A stretch of 35,643 bases of DNA. It comes from Hyphomicrobiaceae bacterium (GTDB lineage: Bacteria > Pseudomonadota > Alphaproteobacteria > Rhizobiales > Hyphomicrobiaceae). The stretch covers positions 1-35,643 of the forward strand of contig WBUN01000050.1 of NCBI GenBank assembly GCA_008933705.1. The letters run 5' to 3'. A program made the position numbers and the translations under genes. The notes beneath the pieces were generated by a model that saw only the letters and a program-made list of their open reading frames with translations, did not search any database and was not told where the DNA came from. This document shows, one piece after another, positions 25,650 to 34,282 of the stretch. Numbering within the stretch: position 1 is the first letter of the stretch; each line of letters begins with the position of its first letter.

Positions 25650-26900
25650 ATGAAAGGCAAGCACGACAAGTTCAAGTCACCGACGCGCCGCCAGGTCATC
25701 GGCGGCATCGGAATGGGAACGGCGACGGCCCTGCTCGGAATGCCGCTCGTTGCGCGCGCCCAGAGCGAGCCGATCCGCATCGGCTTTCCGACGCCGCTGA
25801 CGGGGCCCTTCGGGGCCGAGGCACGCGATCAGGTCAAGAGCGCCGAGCTCGCCGTCAAGCAGTTCAACGATGCCGGAGGCCTCGGCGGGCGCAAGGCGGA
25901 GCTGCTGGTGCGCGACGACAAGCTCAACGCCGGCGAGGCCGCCACGCGTACGCTCGAGCTGATCGAGAAGGACAAGGTACACGCCGTGGTCGGCGCGCTG
26001 TCGAGCGCCGTGCAGCTCGCGGTCAACCAGGTGACCCGCGCCCGCAGCACGCTCTACATCTCCATAAGCCAGTCCGATACCATCAACGAGGTCAAGGACT
26101 GGAGCCGCTATACCTTCCACGAGGCGCTCAACCCGCACATGACCACCGCAGCGGTTGCCAAGCACACGTTCAAGAAGGGTATGAAGATCGCCTACCTCGC
26201 CGCCGACTACGCCTACGGCCACGAGATGCTGCGCGGGTTCAAGCGCGCACAGGCCGCCATCGGCGCCGCGAGCGTCGGCGAGATCCTGCATCCGTTAGGC
26301 GCACCGGACTATTCGACGTTCCTGCCCCGCATCAGCGCCATGAAGCCGGACATCCTCTGCATCTGCAATTTCGGCCGCGACCAGGCGAACTCCATCAAGC
26401 AGGCGGTCGAGTTCGGCATGAAGCAGCAGATGAAGATCGTGGTGCCCGTGCTGCTGCACAACCAGCGCCTCGCCGTCGGCCCTGAGGTGTTCGAAGGCGT
26501 CGTCGGCGGCGCCAACTACTACTGGGGCCTGGAGGAGACGATCCCGTCCGCCAAGGCCTTCAACAACGCCTTCCGCGCGGCCAACAATGGCGCAATCCCC
26601 ACCGATTACGGCGCTTACGGCTATACTGGGGTAAAGTCGCTGCTGCAGGCGATCACGGCAGCGGGCGGCACCGAGACCGACAAGGTCGTCGCGGCTCTCG
26701 AGGGCCTGAAGTATGACGTCGCCAAGGGACCGCAGAGCTATCGCAAGTGCGACCACCAGTCGATCCAGTCGGTTCTCGTCCTGGAATCGAAGAAGAAGGC
26801 CGACATGAAGAGCGACGTCGACCTGTTCCGCGTCGTGGCCACCGAGCAGAGCGGCGAAGCCATGCTGCGCACCTGCGCGGAGCTGGGCTTCCCGGCCTGA
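25650..26900 (+). CDS. ABC transporter substrate-binding protein, LivK/branched-chain type
   Basis: A 416-residue periplasmic binding protein of the leucine/amide family (type I fold). The N-terminus has a probable twin-arginine signal (TRRQVIGG, then a hydrophobic stretch ending at ARA, about residue 37), so export may be folded via Tat. The mature protein begins EPIRIGFPTPLTGPFGAEA and has typical segments such as VVGALSSAVQLAVNQV and LAADYAYGHEMLRGFKRA. GGGAGGAAG precedes the ATG. Despite the family name, members bind many compounds; next to a molybdenum hydroxylase it probably captures that enzyme's substrate. It lies 44 bases after the large subunit. Confidence 0.92.
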   Translation: MKGKHDKFKSPTRRQVIGGIGMGTATALLGMPLVARAQSEPIRIGFPTPLTGPFGAEARDQVKSAELAVKQFNDAGGLGGRKAELLVRDDKLNAGEAATRTLELIEKDKVHAVVGALSSAVQLAVNQVTRARSTLYISISQSDTINEVKDWSRYTFHEALNPHMTTAAVAKHTFKKGMKIAYLAADYAYGHEMLRGFKRAQAAIGAASVGEILHPLGAPDYSTFLPRISAMKPDILCICNFGRDQANSIKQAVEFGMKQQMKIVVPVLLHNQRLAVGPEVFEGVVGGANYYWGLEETIPSAKAFNNAFRAANNGAIPTDYGAYGYTGVKSLLQAITAAGGTETDKVVAALEGLKYDVAKGPQSYRKCDHQSIQSVLVLESKKKADMKSDVDLFRVVATEQSGEAMLRTCAELGFPA

Positions 26901-26931
26901 GCCTGCCACGCGTGAGGCCGGGGGCCGCGTC

Positions 26932-27801
26932 ATGGACCTGCAGCTGATTGCCATGCAGCTTCTGTCGGGAGCCGTGCTTGGCGCTGTGCTCGTCATGACG
27001 GCCCTCGGCTTCACCATCATCTTCGGCATGCTGGGCGTCGTGAACTTCGCCCACGGTGCCCTGTTCATGGTCGGCGCCTATGCCGGCGTCGCCGTGGCGA
27101 TGCAGACGGGGAGCTTCTGGTGGGCTCTCTTGGTGGCGCCGATCGCCGTCGGCGCCATCGGCCTCCTGATCGAGCGCTTGCTGATCCGCCCGCTGTACAG
27201 CCGCCCGCCCGACGATCCGATCCTGCTCACCTTCGGGCTCGGCTACGTGCTGGTGGAGGGCGTGCGCATCGTGTTCGGCAATGACGGCATTCCCTTCTCG
27301 ACGCCGTCCGCGCTGGTCGGCGTGGTCAACCTCGGCATCGGCTACTTTCCAATCTACCGCCTGTTCGTGATCGGCGTCGTTGCGTTCATCCTGCTGCTCC
27401 TCTGGCTCGGGCTGGAGAAGACAAGGTTCGGCCTCATCGTGCGGGCAGGCGCTCGCGACCCGCAGATCATGCGCGTGCTGGGCGTCGACATGCGCCGCCT
27501 GTGGTTCCTGGTCTTCGGGCTCGGCATAGGCCTTACCGCCCTCGGCGGCGTGCTGGCTGCACCGATGCGTAACGTCAGCCCGGAGATGGGCACGATCGTT
27601 CTTGCCGAGGCCTTCGTGGTGACGGTGATCGGAGGTCTCGGCTCGATCGCCGGCGCCGTGGTGGCGGGCATCCTGGTTGGGCTTGTCGTCAGCATGACCT
27701 CGTTGTTCGCGCCCGAGATGGCGACCATTTCCATGTTCGCGTTGATGGCGCTCGTCCTCCTGATCAGGCCGCAGGGCCTGTTCGGCCGGGCCGGCGTCTA
27801 G
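26932..27801 (+). CDS. ABC transporter permease, LivH type
   Basis: A 289-residue inner-membrane permease of the branched-chain amino acid type, with about eight hydrophobic segments. The early signature FTIIFGMLGVVNFAHGALFM (about 28-47) is diagnostic of LivH. A cytoplasmic loop, ARDPQIMRVLGVDMRRLW, should contact the ATPase. VIGGLGSIAGAVVAGILVGL near the C-terminus is also typical. It pairs with the LivM-type protein encoded 13 bases after its stop. A G-rich stretch before the ATG may serve as ribosome-binding site. Confidence 0.93.
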   Translation: MDLQLIAMQLLSGAVLGAVLVMTALGFTIIFGMLGVVNFAHGALFMVGAYAGVAVAMQTGSFWWALLVAPIAVGAIGLLIERLLIRPLYSRPPDDPILLTFGLGYVLVEGVRIVFGNDGIPFSTPSALVGVVNLGIGYFPIYRLFVIGVVAFILLLLWLGLEKTRFGLIVRAGARDPQIMRVLGVDMRRLWFLVFGLGIGLTALGGVLAAPMRNVSPEMGTIVLAEAFVVTVIGGLGSIAGAVVAGILVGLVVSMTSLFAPEMATISMFALMALVLLIRPQGLFGRAGV

Positions 27802-27814
27802 GCTGGGGAGGACC

Positions 27815-28813
27815 ATGACGATCCAACCCATCGACAGCACGTCATCGGCGAAGCGGCCGCGGTTGGCCATCGACGGGCTGATGCGGACGGCATCGGCCTG
27901 GAGAATGCCCCTGACCGTGCTCGTGCTCTGCACGCTGCCCTGGGTGCTCCCCTCCAAGGCCCTTGCGGTGAACGTGCTCATCTACGGCACCTTCGCCGTC
28001 GGCTACAATTTGCTGTTTGGGTACACTGGCCTGCTGTCGTTCGGCCATGCCGCGTTCTTCGGAGGGGGCGCCTATCTGACCGGCATGTCCATCGTGCATT
28101 TCGGCTTCGCCTGGTACACCGCTTTGAGCACGGGCATTCTCGGAGCGCTGCTTCTGTCGCTGGTGATGGGCGTCCTGTCGATTCGAACGCGCGGCATCTA
28201 CTTCTCGATGGTCACGCTGGCGCTCGCGCAGCTCGCCTACTACACGGCGCTGCAGGCTTCGTCATGGACCGGAGGCGAGAACGGCCTGCGGGGCTTCACG
28301 GTATCCAAGATCGACGTGCTCAGCCTGCAGATCGACTTCCTCAACCCGCTGCACAAGTACTACGTGGTGCTGCTGTTCACCGCCCTGGCGCTCTGGCTGG
28401 TCTCGCGCGTGCTCAAGTCGTCGTTCGGCGCGGTGATTGAGGCCATACGCGAGAACGAGGTAAGGGCCCGGGCCTGCGGCTACAACGTCGAGCGCACGAA
28501 GCTGCTGTCCTTCGTTCTCTCCGGCGGCATCTGCGGGCTTGCCGGCGGGCTGTCAGCGCTGCACCTGGCGATCGTTCCCCTCGATACCCTGCACTACCAT
28601 ACATCGGGACTGGTCGTGATGATGACCCTGCTTGGCGGCATGGGCAGCTTCTTCGGCCCCTTCGTCGGGGCGCTGGCGTTCCTGGTTATGGAGGATGTCC
28701 TGTCCCTGTGGACGTCCCACTGGCAGCTGTTCGTCGGAGCGATCTTCATCCTGTTCGTTCTGTTCCTCCCCAAGGGTATCTGGGGCACGATCATGGGGCT
28801 CGGCGACCGATGA
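27815..28813 (+). CDS. ABC transporter permease, LivM type
   Basis: A 332-residue second permease. It has a hydrophilic N-terminal extension of about 30 residues, then the LivM signature NLLFGYTGLLSFGHAAFFGG, the cytoplasmic loop AIRENEVRARACGYNVERTK, and GLVVMMTLLGGMGSFFGPFVG. GGGGAGG lies 5 bases before the ATG. The stop overlaps the LivG-type ATPase start by four bases. Together with the LivH protein it forms the membrane channel of the importer. Confidence 0.93.
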   Translation: MTIQPIDSTSSAKRPRLAIDGLMRTASAWRMPLTVLVLCTLPWVLPSKALAVNVLIYGTFAVGYNLLFGYTGLLSFGHAAFFGGGAYLTGMSIVHFGFAWYTALSTGILGALLLSLVMGVLSIRTRGIYFSMVTLALAQLAYYTALQASSWTGGENGLRGFTVSKIDVLSLQIDFLNPLHKYYVVLLFTALALWLVSRVLKSSFGAVIEAIRENEVRARACGYNVERTKLLSFVLSGGICGLAGGLSALHLAIVPLDTLHYHTSGLVVMMTLLGGMGSFFGPFVGALAFLVMEDVLSLWTSHWQLFVGAIFILFVLFLPKGIWGTIMGLGDR

Positions 28814-29568
28814 GCACCACTCCGCTGCTCGCCGTCGAGAACGTCAGTAAACGTTTCAACGGCTTCGTTGCCCTGGAAGGCATTTCGGCGACCTTCGGCG
28901 GCAACCGTGTCACCGCCGTCATCGGCCCCAACGGCGCCGGCAAGAGCACGTTCTTCAACGTCCTGTCCGGCGCGATCAGGCCGAGCACGGGTCGCATTCT
29001 GTTCGAGGGCAGGGATCTGACAGCCGTGCCCCAGCACGAATTCGCGCACTACGGCATCGCCCGCTCCTACCAGATCACCACCATCTTCCCGCAGCTCAGC
29101 GTGCACGAGAATGTACGCGTCAGCGGTCAGGCCTTCCGCAGCCGCTACAATATCTGGTGCAACCGCGATCTCGATCGCGCGCTGATCGACAAGGCCGATG
29201 CGGCACTCCTCGCCGTCGGCCTGCACGGCAAGCGCGATCGCATCGCCAAGTTCCTCTCCCACGGCGAGCAGAGGGCGCTGGAGATCGCCATCGCGCTCGT
29301 CGCCGATCCCAAGCTGCTGCTGCTCGATGAGCCGACGGCCGGAATGGGGCCGGAGGAGACCAGGGACATGGTGGCGCTGATCGAGCGCCTGGCCGCGGCC
29401 CGCACCATCCTGCTCGTGGAGCACAAGATGAAGATGATCCTCGGCCTCAGCGATCGCGTTCTCGTGCTGCACCACGGCCGGCTGATCGCCGACGGCACGC
29501 CGGCCGAGATCCAGTCCGACAGCGAGGTACGCCGCATCTATCTGGGGCAATCGCATGGCGCTGCTTGA
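28810..29568 (+). CDS. ABC transporter ATP-binding protein, LivG type
   Basis: A 252-residue ATPase. Walker A is GPNGAGKST (about 39-47), the signature is LSHGEQRALEIA, Walker B is LLLLDEPTAGMGPEE, and the H-loop is LVEHKMKMI. The family's usual signature is LS(Y/H)G(Q/E)QR, so this one is ordinary. The start overlaps the LivM gene and the end overlaps the LivF gene by 14 bases. It would form a heterodimer with LivF to energise uptake. Confidence 0.94.
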   Translation: MSTTPLLAVENVSKRFNGFVALEGISATFGGNRVTAVIGPNGAGKSTFFNVLSGAIRPSTGRILFEGRDLTAVPQHEFAHYGIARSYQITTIFPQLSVHENVRVSGQAFRSRYNIWCNRDLDRALIDKADAALLAVGLHGKRDRIAKFLSHGEQRALEIAIALVADPKLLLLDEPTAGMGPEETRDMVALIERLAAARTILLVEHKMKMILGLSDRVLVLHHGRLIADGTPAEIQSDSEVRRIYLGQSHGAA

Positions 29569-30265
29569 AATCGAGGATCTCAACGCCTGGTACGGTGCCA
29601 GCCACATCATTCATGGCCTGTCCTTGTCGGTCGAGCAGGGCGAGATCCTGGCGCTCGTAGGCCGGAACGGCGCAGGCAAGACTTCCACCATCAAGGCCAT
29701 CATGGGCCTGATGCCCAAGGCCACGGGACGGGTGAGCTTCAGCGGCCGCGAATTGCTCCCGCTGCCTGCGCACGCGCGCTTCCGGCTGGGCCTCGGCTAC
29801 GTGCCGGAAGAGCGCAGGATCGTGCCGGGCCTCACGGTCAAGGAGAATCTGCAGATCGGCCTCGTGTCGGCGCGGTTGTCGATCGACGAGGCGGAAGCGA
29901 TCGACGAGATCGCCAGGAGCTTTCCGCGACTCAAGGAGCGGCTGGACCAGCAGGGCACGACCATGTCCGGTGGCGAGCAGCAGATGCTCGCCATCGCACG
30001 CGCCATGATCTCGCGGCCGCAGATGATCCTGCTCGACGAGCCCTCCGAAGGCATCATGCCGGTGCTTGTCGAGGAGATGGGCGCGCTGTTCCGCAAGCTC
30101 AAGGAGAGCGGCGTCACGCTTCTGCTTGTCGAGCAGAACGTGGAATGGGCGCTGAAGCTCGCCGACCGCGCGGTGATCATCGACCAGGGGACGGTCGTGC
30201 ATCGCGCGAGCGCGGCCAGCCTGCTGGCGGATGCAGAAATCCAGGAACGCTACTGCGCGGTCTGA
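29555..30265 (+). CDS. ABC transporter ATP-binding protein, LivF type
   Basis: A 236-residue second ATPase. Walker A is GRNGAGKTST (about 36-45), the Q-loop region is YVPEERRIVPGLTVKENL, the signature is MSGGEQQMLAIARAM, Walker B is MILLDEPSEGI, and the H-loop Gln replacement LVEQNVEWAL is the usual LivF form. The 14-base overlap with the previous gene suggests translational coupling. It completes a full five-part importer (binding protein, two permeases, two ATPases). Confidence 0.94.
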   Translation: MALLEIEDLNAWYGASHIIHGLSLSVEQGEILALVGRNGAGKTSTIKAIMGLMPKATGRVSFSGRELLPLPAHARFRLGLGYVPEERRIVPGLTVKENLQIGLVSARLSIDEAEAIDEIARSFPRLKERLDQQGTTMSGGEQQMLAIARAMISRPQMILLDEPSEGIMPVLVEEMGALFRKLKESGVTLLLVEQNVEWALKLADRAVIIDQGTVVHRASAASLLADAEIQERYCAV

Positions 30266-30291
30266 CCGCGACACCTCAAGGACACGGCACG

Positions 30292-30762
30292 ATGGACCTG
30301 ACCGGCGAATACACCCTTGCTGCCTCCAAGGAGAGCGTCTGGGCGGGTCTCAACGATCCGGACGTCCTGAAGCGTTGCATACCGGGCTGCAAGGAACTCG
30401 AGCAGCAATCCCCGACCCGGTTCACGGCCACAGTCGCTCTCAAGATCGGCCCGGTGTCCGCCACCTTCAAGGGAAGCGTCGAGCTGCAGGACATGAACCC
30501 TCCGAACGGCTATCGGATCGTTGGACAGGGCAGCGGAGGCATCGCAGGGTTTGCCAAGGGCGGCGCGACCGTTTGGTTGACGGAAAACGAGGGCGGGACG
30601 GTGCTGACCTATACGGCCAACGCCGAGGTCGGCGGCAAGCTTGCGTCGCTGGGAGCCCGGCTCATCCAGTCGACCTCGAAGAAGCTGGCGGATCAGTTCT
30701 TCTCGGCGTTCGCCAACGAAATGTCGCGAAGCGAGGTCGGGATCGTGCAACTACAGATTTGA
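30292..30762 (+). CDS. CoxG-like SRPBCC-family protein
   Basis: A 156-residue protein of the CoxG/carbon monoxide dehydrogenase subunit G family (SRPBCC lipid-binding fold). The typical pattern starts MDLTGEYTLAASKESVWAGL, followed by LKRCIPGCKELEQ near residues 24-36. Later come GSGGIAGFAKGGATVWL and a TYTANAEVGGKLASLGARLI segment. CoxG in CO-oxidising bacteria anchors the hydroxylase to the cytoplasmic membrane; here it would do the same for the non-CO hydroxylase of this operon. It lacks the C-terminal hydrophobic extension of longer CoxG proteins. It lies 26 bases after the LivF gene and appears to end the operon. Confidence 0.88.
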   Translation: MDLTGEYTLAASKESVWAGLNDPDVLKRCIPGCKELEQQSPTRFTATVALKIGPVSATFKGSVELQDMNPPNGYRIVGQGSGGIAGFAKGGATVWLTENEGGTVLTYTANAEVGGKLASLGARLIQSTSKKLADQFFSAFANEMSRSEVGIVQLQI

Positions 30763-31067
30763 CCACTCGTTCCGGGTGGATGCGGCGCCGCACCTGCCTG
30801 ATGCGACACGAAGCCGCAAGAGCGCAGCGCCGACCTTCATTTCAAAGTCTACCGGTGGAGGTAGCAGTCACGAAGTTCGCCAAGTCGCCCAGCCGCCCGC
30901 CGTCCTGTTGTATAATGCGCAACGACCGGGCGCGAGGCGGGTTCCTGCGCGAGGCAGGTTTGCGCGACGGCGCGCGGCTGCCAGGGCGGCGTCTTTCCCG
31001 GTGCAGCGAATCAGGCGCTCGATAGCCGCGGGTCAGGGACGCAGATACGAAGACATAGGAGCATGCC
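30763..31067. other. Intergenic region with a short imperfect direct repeat
   Basis: No credible gene is seen in these 305 bases. A perfect TATAAT (30911-30916) has no convincing -35 partner. GCGCGAGGCGGGTT (30930-30943) recurs with one mismatch at 30947-30960. AGGAG at 31057-31061 is the ribosome-binding site of the next gene. The promoter of the zinc-binding protein gene is presumably here. Confidence 0.5.
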
Positions 31068-31460
31068 TTGCGCCGCCGTGAACATCTTCCCCTTGTCTAT
31101 TCCTGCTCCGGCTGTTCGAGCGCTGCACAACTCGCCAACCATCTGGCCGTTCGTCTGGACCGGGGCGGACATGCCGAGATGTCCTGCATCGCAGGGGTCG
31201 GCGGCGATGTCCCCTCGCTGGTTCGCATCGCAACCTCCGGACGCCCGATCGTCGCCATTGACGGCTGCAAGCTGAGATGCGTTCAGAACAGCCTGGCGCG
31301 TCACGGAGTCCAGCCGAAGATTCAATATGATCTGACTTTCTATGGTGTGAGAAAGCGGTTCCATGAGGATTTCGATCCGGAACAGGCAAGCGAATTGCTG
31401 GCGCAGATCATCCACGACCTGGCGGAGGCGGCCGAAACACCACCCGCGGCGAAGTCGTGA
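31068..31460 (+). CDS. DGC-type putative zinc-binding protein
   Basis: A 130-residue cysteine-rich protein that resembles the DGC-domain family (putative zinc-binding proteins). Conserved cysteines are C13 and C16 in YSCSGCSSAAQ, C40 in MSCIAGVGGD, and C67 and C71 in AIDGCKLRCVQ; the DGC triplet (65-67) gives the family its name. The role is unknown; metal binding is inferred. The start is TTG at 31068 with AGGAG 6 bases upstream. An ATG at 31063 is out of frame and gives no family match. It stands alone, converging on the MocR-type regulator gene. Confidence 0.8.
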   Translation: MRRREHLPLVYSCSGCSSAAQLANHLAVRLDRGGHAEMSCIAGVGGDVPSLVRIATSGRPIVAIDGCKLRCVQNSLARHGVQPKIQYDLTFYGVRKRFHEDFDPEQASELLAQIIHDLAEAAETPPAAKS

Positions 31461-31594
31461 CCAAGTAAACGGGCCCGCAGGAAAGCTGACGGGGCGCCGT
31501 CGTCCAGTTTCGCATCGTGCCAGGGACGTCGCTGATGTGGCGAGACTCGCGGCGAGCCGGCGGCCACCGTCGGTCCGCAGAAGCAGCGCAAACA

Positions 31595-33091
31595 TCATCT
31601 CATCGTCTTCGCTCGCTTGCGCCGTCGATCTGTGACATTGCCTCGCACCCCTCCGAGCAGGTGGCCGACGGCCCTGTGAAACCTCCGGCAGAGCTCGAGA
31701 GCGCGTTGTTCAGGAACATTGGTGAATGAGAGCAGCAGGCCGCGCGGCGGTCGGCGCGCGATGCTGAGGCTTGACAGCGCATGGACGGCCAGTGCCGCCT
31801 CCGTCGACGCCGCCGCAATCTCGGTGTCGGAGACTCCGGTTCGCAAACGCCCCAGCAAATGCATTCCACCCGGCTCGATGTCTATGGGGAGCGCGTCGCC
31901 GAATGTCCTCGCCATCGCCTCGGCGAGTGCGGCACGTCGGCTCGCATAGAGCCGGCGCATGCGCTGAAGATGGCGTGCATAATGTCCCTCGTCCATGAAG
32001 GCAGCGACAACCGCCTGCATGAACGAGCCCGGCATCGACGCCTGCAGCCGGGCCGCCTCGTCGAGCCTGTCGACCAGGTCCCCAGGTGCAACGAGAAAGC
32101 CAAGCCGCAGCTCGGGATGCAGCGTCTTGCTGAAGCTCCCCGCGTAGATCACACGGTGCTGCCGGTCGAGACTCTTGAGCGCCGGCAGCGGCCGCCCGCC
32201 ATAGTGGAACTCGCCATCATAGTCGTCCTCCACGATCCAGGCGCCGGTCTTCGCCGCCCATTCGAGCAGCGCGAGGCGGCGCGGCAGGGATAGCGCCACG
32301 CACGTTGGGCACTGATGCGACGGCGTCGTCACGGCAAGCCGCGCGCACGGCGCTGCGGCGATCCCGTCCGTCACGCGCAGCCCGCAGCGATCCACGCCGA
32401 CGGGCACAATTCGCGCGCCGGTGCGGGCGAGTGCCAGTCGCGCGGGCACATAGCCCGGCTCCTCGATCCAAGCATCATCACCCAGCCTCAGCAGGCTCCG
32501 TGCGATCAGATCGATGGCGCCCTGGTAGCCGTTGGTGATCAGGATCTGATCGGGCGAGCATACGACGCCGCGCGAGAGGGCCAGATAGCGGGCGATGGCA
32601 GACCGCAACGGGGCATGGCCCCGGCCGCCCAACTGCCGGCCAACCGGCCGCCTGGCCTGCCGCACGAGGAGGCGCGACCACAGCTTTGCAGGGAAAGCGT
32701 CGAGTGCCGGCTGGCCGAGCCGGAACGGCGATGGAGCCCGCTCCTTGGCGAGCGCAGGCGAGAGGTTCCCTCCAACCTGCAGCGGCAGCAGATAAGGCGG
32801 CAACGCGCTGTCGTGCCCGAGAGCGGGCGCGACCACGCTACCTGCCGGGCCGCGACGCTCGACGTAGCCTTCCGCCGCAAGCAAAGCATAGGCGTCCTCG
32901 ATCGTGCCACGCGCGACACCGAGCTCGTCGGCGAGCGCGCGCTCTGATGGAAGCCGCGCGCCCGGCTGGAATGTCCTGTTGGCGATGCCGACGCGCACGC
33001 GATCGTAGACTTGACGGAACAACGGCACCGCCAGCGTGCGATCGACGGTAATCGCCGATTGGGCGGATTGCCGATCGAGGCCGCGTGCCAT
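31595..33091 (-). CDS. MocR/PdxR family regulator (GntR-type DNA-binding plus aminotransferase-like domain)
   Basis: A 498-residue fusion. The N-terminal GntR-type winged helix (about 18-90) includes PLFRQVYDRVRVGIANRTFQ, LPSERALADELGVARGTIED and AYALLAAEGYVERRG. The C-terminal fold-type I aminotransferase domain (about 120-480) has ITNGYQGAIDLIAR, EDDYDGEFHYGGRPLPAL (288-305) and the PLP lysine K322 in YAGSFSKTLHPELRLGF. Such proteins use PLP or a PLP adduct as a signal and usually regulate a divergent gene. Here that gene encodes the AhpD-like protein, 91 bases away. The target and effector are not known from sequence; without pdx genes nearby, a vitamin B6 role is not assumed. Confidence 0.92.
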   Translation of the reverse strand: MARGLDRQSAQSAITVDRTLAVPLFRQVYDRVRVGIANRTFQPGARLPSERALADELGVARGTIEDAYALLAAEGYVERRGPAGSVVAPALGHDSALPPYLLPLQVGGNLSPALAKERAPSPFRLGQPALDAFPAKLWSRLLVRQARRPVGRQLGGRGHAPLRSAIARYLALSRGVVCSPDQILITNGYQGAIDLIARSLLRLGDDAWIEEPGYVPARLALARTGARIVPVGVDRCGLRVTDGIAAAPCARLAVTTPSHQCPTCVALSLPRRLALLEWAAKTGAWIVEDDYDGEFHYGGRPLPALKSLDRQHRVIYAGSFSKTLHPELRLGFLVAPGDLVDRLDEAARLQASMPGSFMQAVVAAFMDEGHYARHLQRMRRLYASRRAALAEAMARTFGDALPIDIEPGGMHLLGRLRTGVSDTEIAAASTEAALAVHALSSLSIARRPPRGLLLSFTNVPEQRALELCRRFHRAVGHLLGGVRGNVTDRRRKRAKTMR

Positions 33092-33182
33092 GGCCTACTC
33101 CGTTTGCGTGATCTTGGCCCTTCTGAGAGAGCCATGTGCCTTATATCGTTGCGCTCGATCTGCCGCAACCAGGGGATTGCCC

Positions 33183-33638
33183 ATGTTCAAGCCACGCCTC
33201 AGCTACGCCAAAGTCGCCCCCGCCGCCCTGGAAGCGGTCATGACCGTCGAGACCTACGTTCGGGCCTGCGGCCTTGAGAAGCGCCTCATCGAGCTCGTGA
33301 AGCTCAGGGCCTCGCAGATCAACCGATGCGCCTTCTGCATCGACATGCACGCCAAGGATGCGCGGCGTGCCGGCGAGACGCCGCAGCGCCTCGATTTGCT
33401 GCCGGCATGGCACGAGTCGCCGATATACAGTGATCGCGAGCGCGCGGCCCTGGCCTGGACGGAGAGCCTGACCCGCTTGAGCGACGACGGCGCGCCCGAC
33501 CAGTTCTTCGAGCGATTGAAGGACCACTTCACCGACAAGGAGATCGTCGACCTGACCGTCCTGGTCGGCCTCATCAACCTCTGGAATCGGTTCAGTGTCG
33601 GTTTCCGTCTCCAGCATCCGGCTGCCGACCATGCCTGA
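33183..33638 (+). CDS. Carboxymuconolactone decarboxylase/AhpD family protein
   Basis: A 151-residue all-helical protein of the CMD/AhpD family. The redox motif is CAFCIDMHAKDA (C49, C52, H56), as in AhpD-like alkylhydroperoxidases. KRLIELVKLRASQIN precedes it, and TDKEIVDLTVLVGLINLWNR is typical of the C-terminal half. It probably acts in thiol-based peroxide or quinone detoxification. It is divergent from the MocR-type gene and overlaps the GNAT gene by 8 bases; this trio recurs in proteobacteria. The ATG at 33183 gives the standard family N-terminus MFKPRLSYAKVAP. Confidence 0.9.
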   Translation: MFKPRLSYAKVAPAALEAVMTVETYVRACGLEKRLIELVKLRASQINRCAFCIDMHAKDARRAGETPQRLDLLPAWHESPIYSDRERAALAWTESLTRLSDDGAPDQFFERLKDHFTDKEIVDLTVLVGLINLWNRFSVGFRLQHPAADHA

Positions 33639-34086
33639 TCGACACGCAGCCGTTGACCAGCTGGAATTCCGTCACGCGAACAGCCGCACCGAGATTGCGG
33701 CCTGCTATCCCGTCATGCGCGAGCTTCGGCCGCGGCTCACAGGCGAGAAGGAGTTCGTCGAGCGCATCGAACGGCAGATGGCGGCCGGCTACCGATTGCT
33801 CGCTGCCTGGGACGGGCCACGTGCGATCGGCCTTGCCGGCTACAGGCCCGAGGAGAACCTTATCTACGGCAGCTTCATATACGTTGACGATCTCGTCGTC
33901 GTGGGCGCTGGCCGCTCGAAAGGAATCGGCGGGCGCCTTCTCGACGGCGTCAGCAACGAGTGCCGCCGCCTCGATATTCCGATGCTCGTGCTCGACACGG
34001 CCATCGACAACAGTCTGGGCCAGCGCTTCTACTTCCGGCACGGCATGCTGGCCCGCGGGCTTCGCTTCTCCAAGCGGGTGAGCTGA
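33631..34086 (+). CDS. GNAT family N-acetyltransferase
   Basis: A 151-residue GNAT acetyltransferase. The acetyl-CoA-binding motif A is VDDLVVVGAGRSKGIGGRLL (RxxGIG form), followed by LDTAIDNSLGQRFYFRHGM, the motif B helix-strand region. The substrate is unknown: an antibiotic, polyamine or protein amine are all possible. The start at 33631 (MPDRHAAVDQLEFRHAN) overlaps the end of the AhpD-like gene by 8 bases, which implies co-translation; an in-frame extension to 33595 would overlap it by more than 40. Confidence 0.88.
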   Translation: MPDRHAAVDQLEFRHANSRTEIAACYPVMRELRPRLTGEKEFVERIERQMAAGYRLLAAWDGPRAIGLAGYRPEENLIYGSFIYVDDLVVVGAGRSKGIGGRLLDGVSNECRRLDIPMLVLDTAIDNSLGQRFYFRHGMLARGLRFSKRVS

Positions 34087-34282
34087 TGCCGACGCTCCTT
34101 TGCATCGCTGATGATGCCAGTCCGCAGCGCAGTGGGCTCACGACGTTCGGCCGTGATGCCGGCGATGGCCCGCCACGACCGGCCCGCTTGCTCCCTTGGG
34201 CCATCGCGAGGATCTGCCCCCGAGTCCACATGTGGCACTGCGCCGGAACGACCGGCCGTGCCGAAACCACAGGAGACCGTCC

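Noticed and set aside
30911-30916. Perfect TATAAT as a promoter for the DGC gene
   Set aside because: No -35-like hexamer lies 16-18 bases upstream, and the start is about 150 bases away; a single hexamer is not enough.
31063-31275. 70-codon frame starting at the ATG at 31063
   Set aside because: It shares the ribosome-binding site but is in a different frame from the conserved DGC protein and has no recognisable features.
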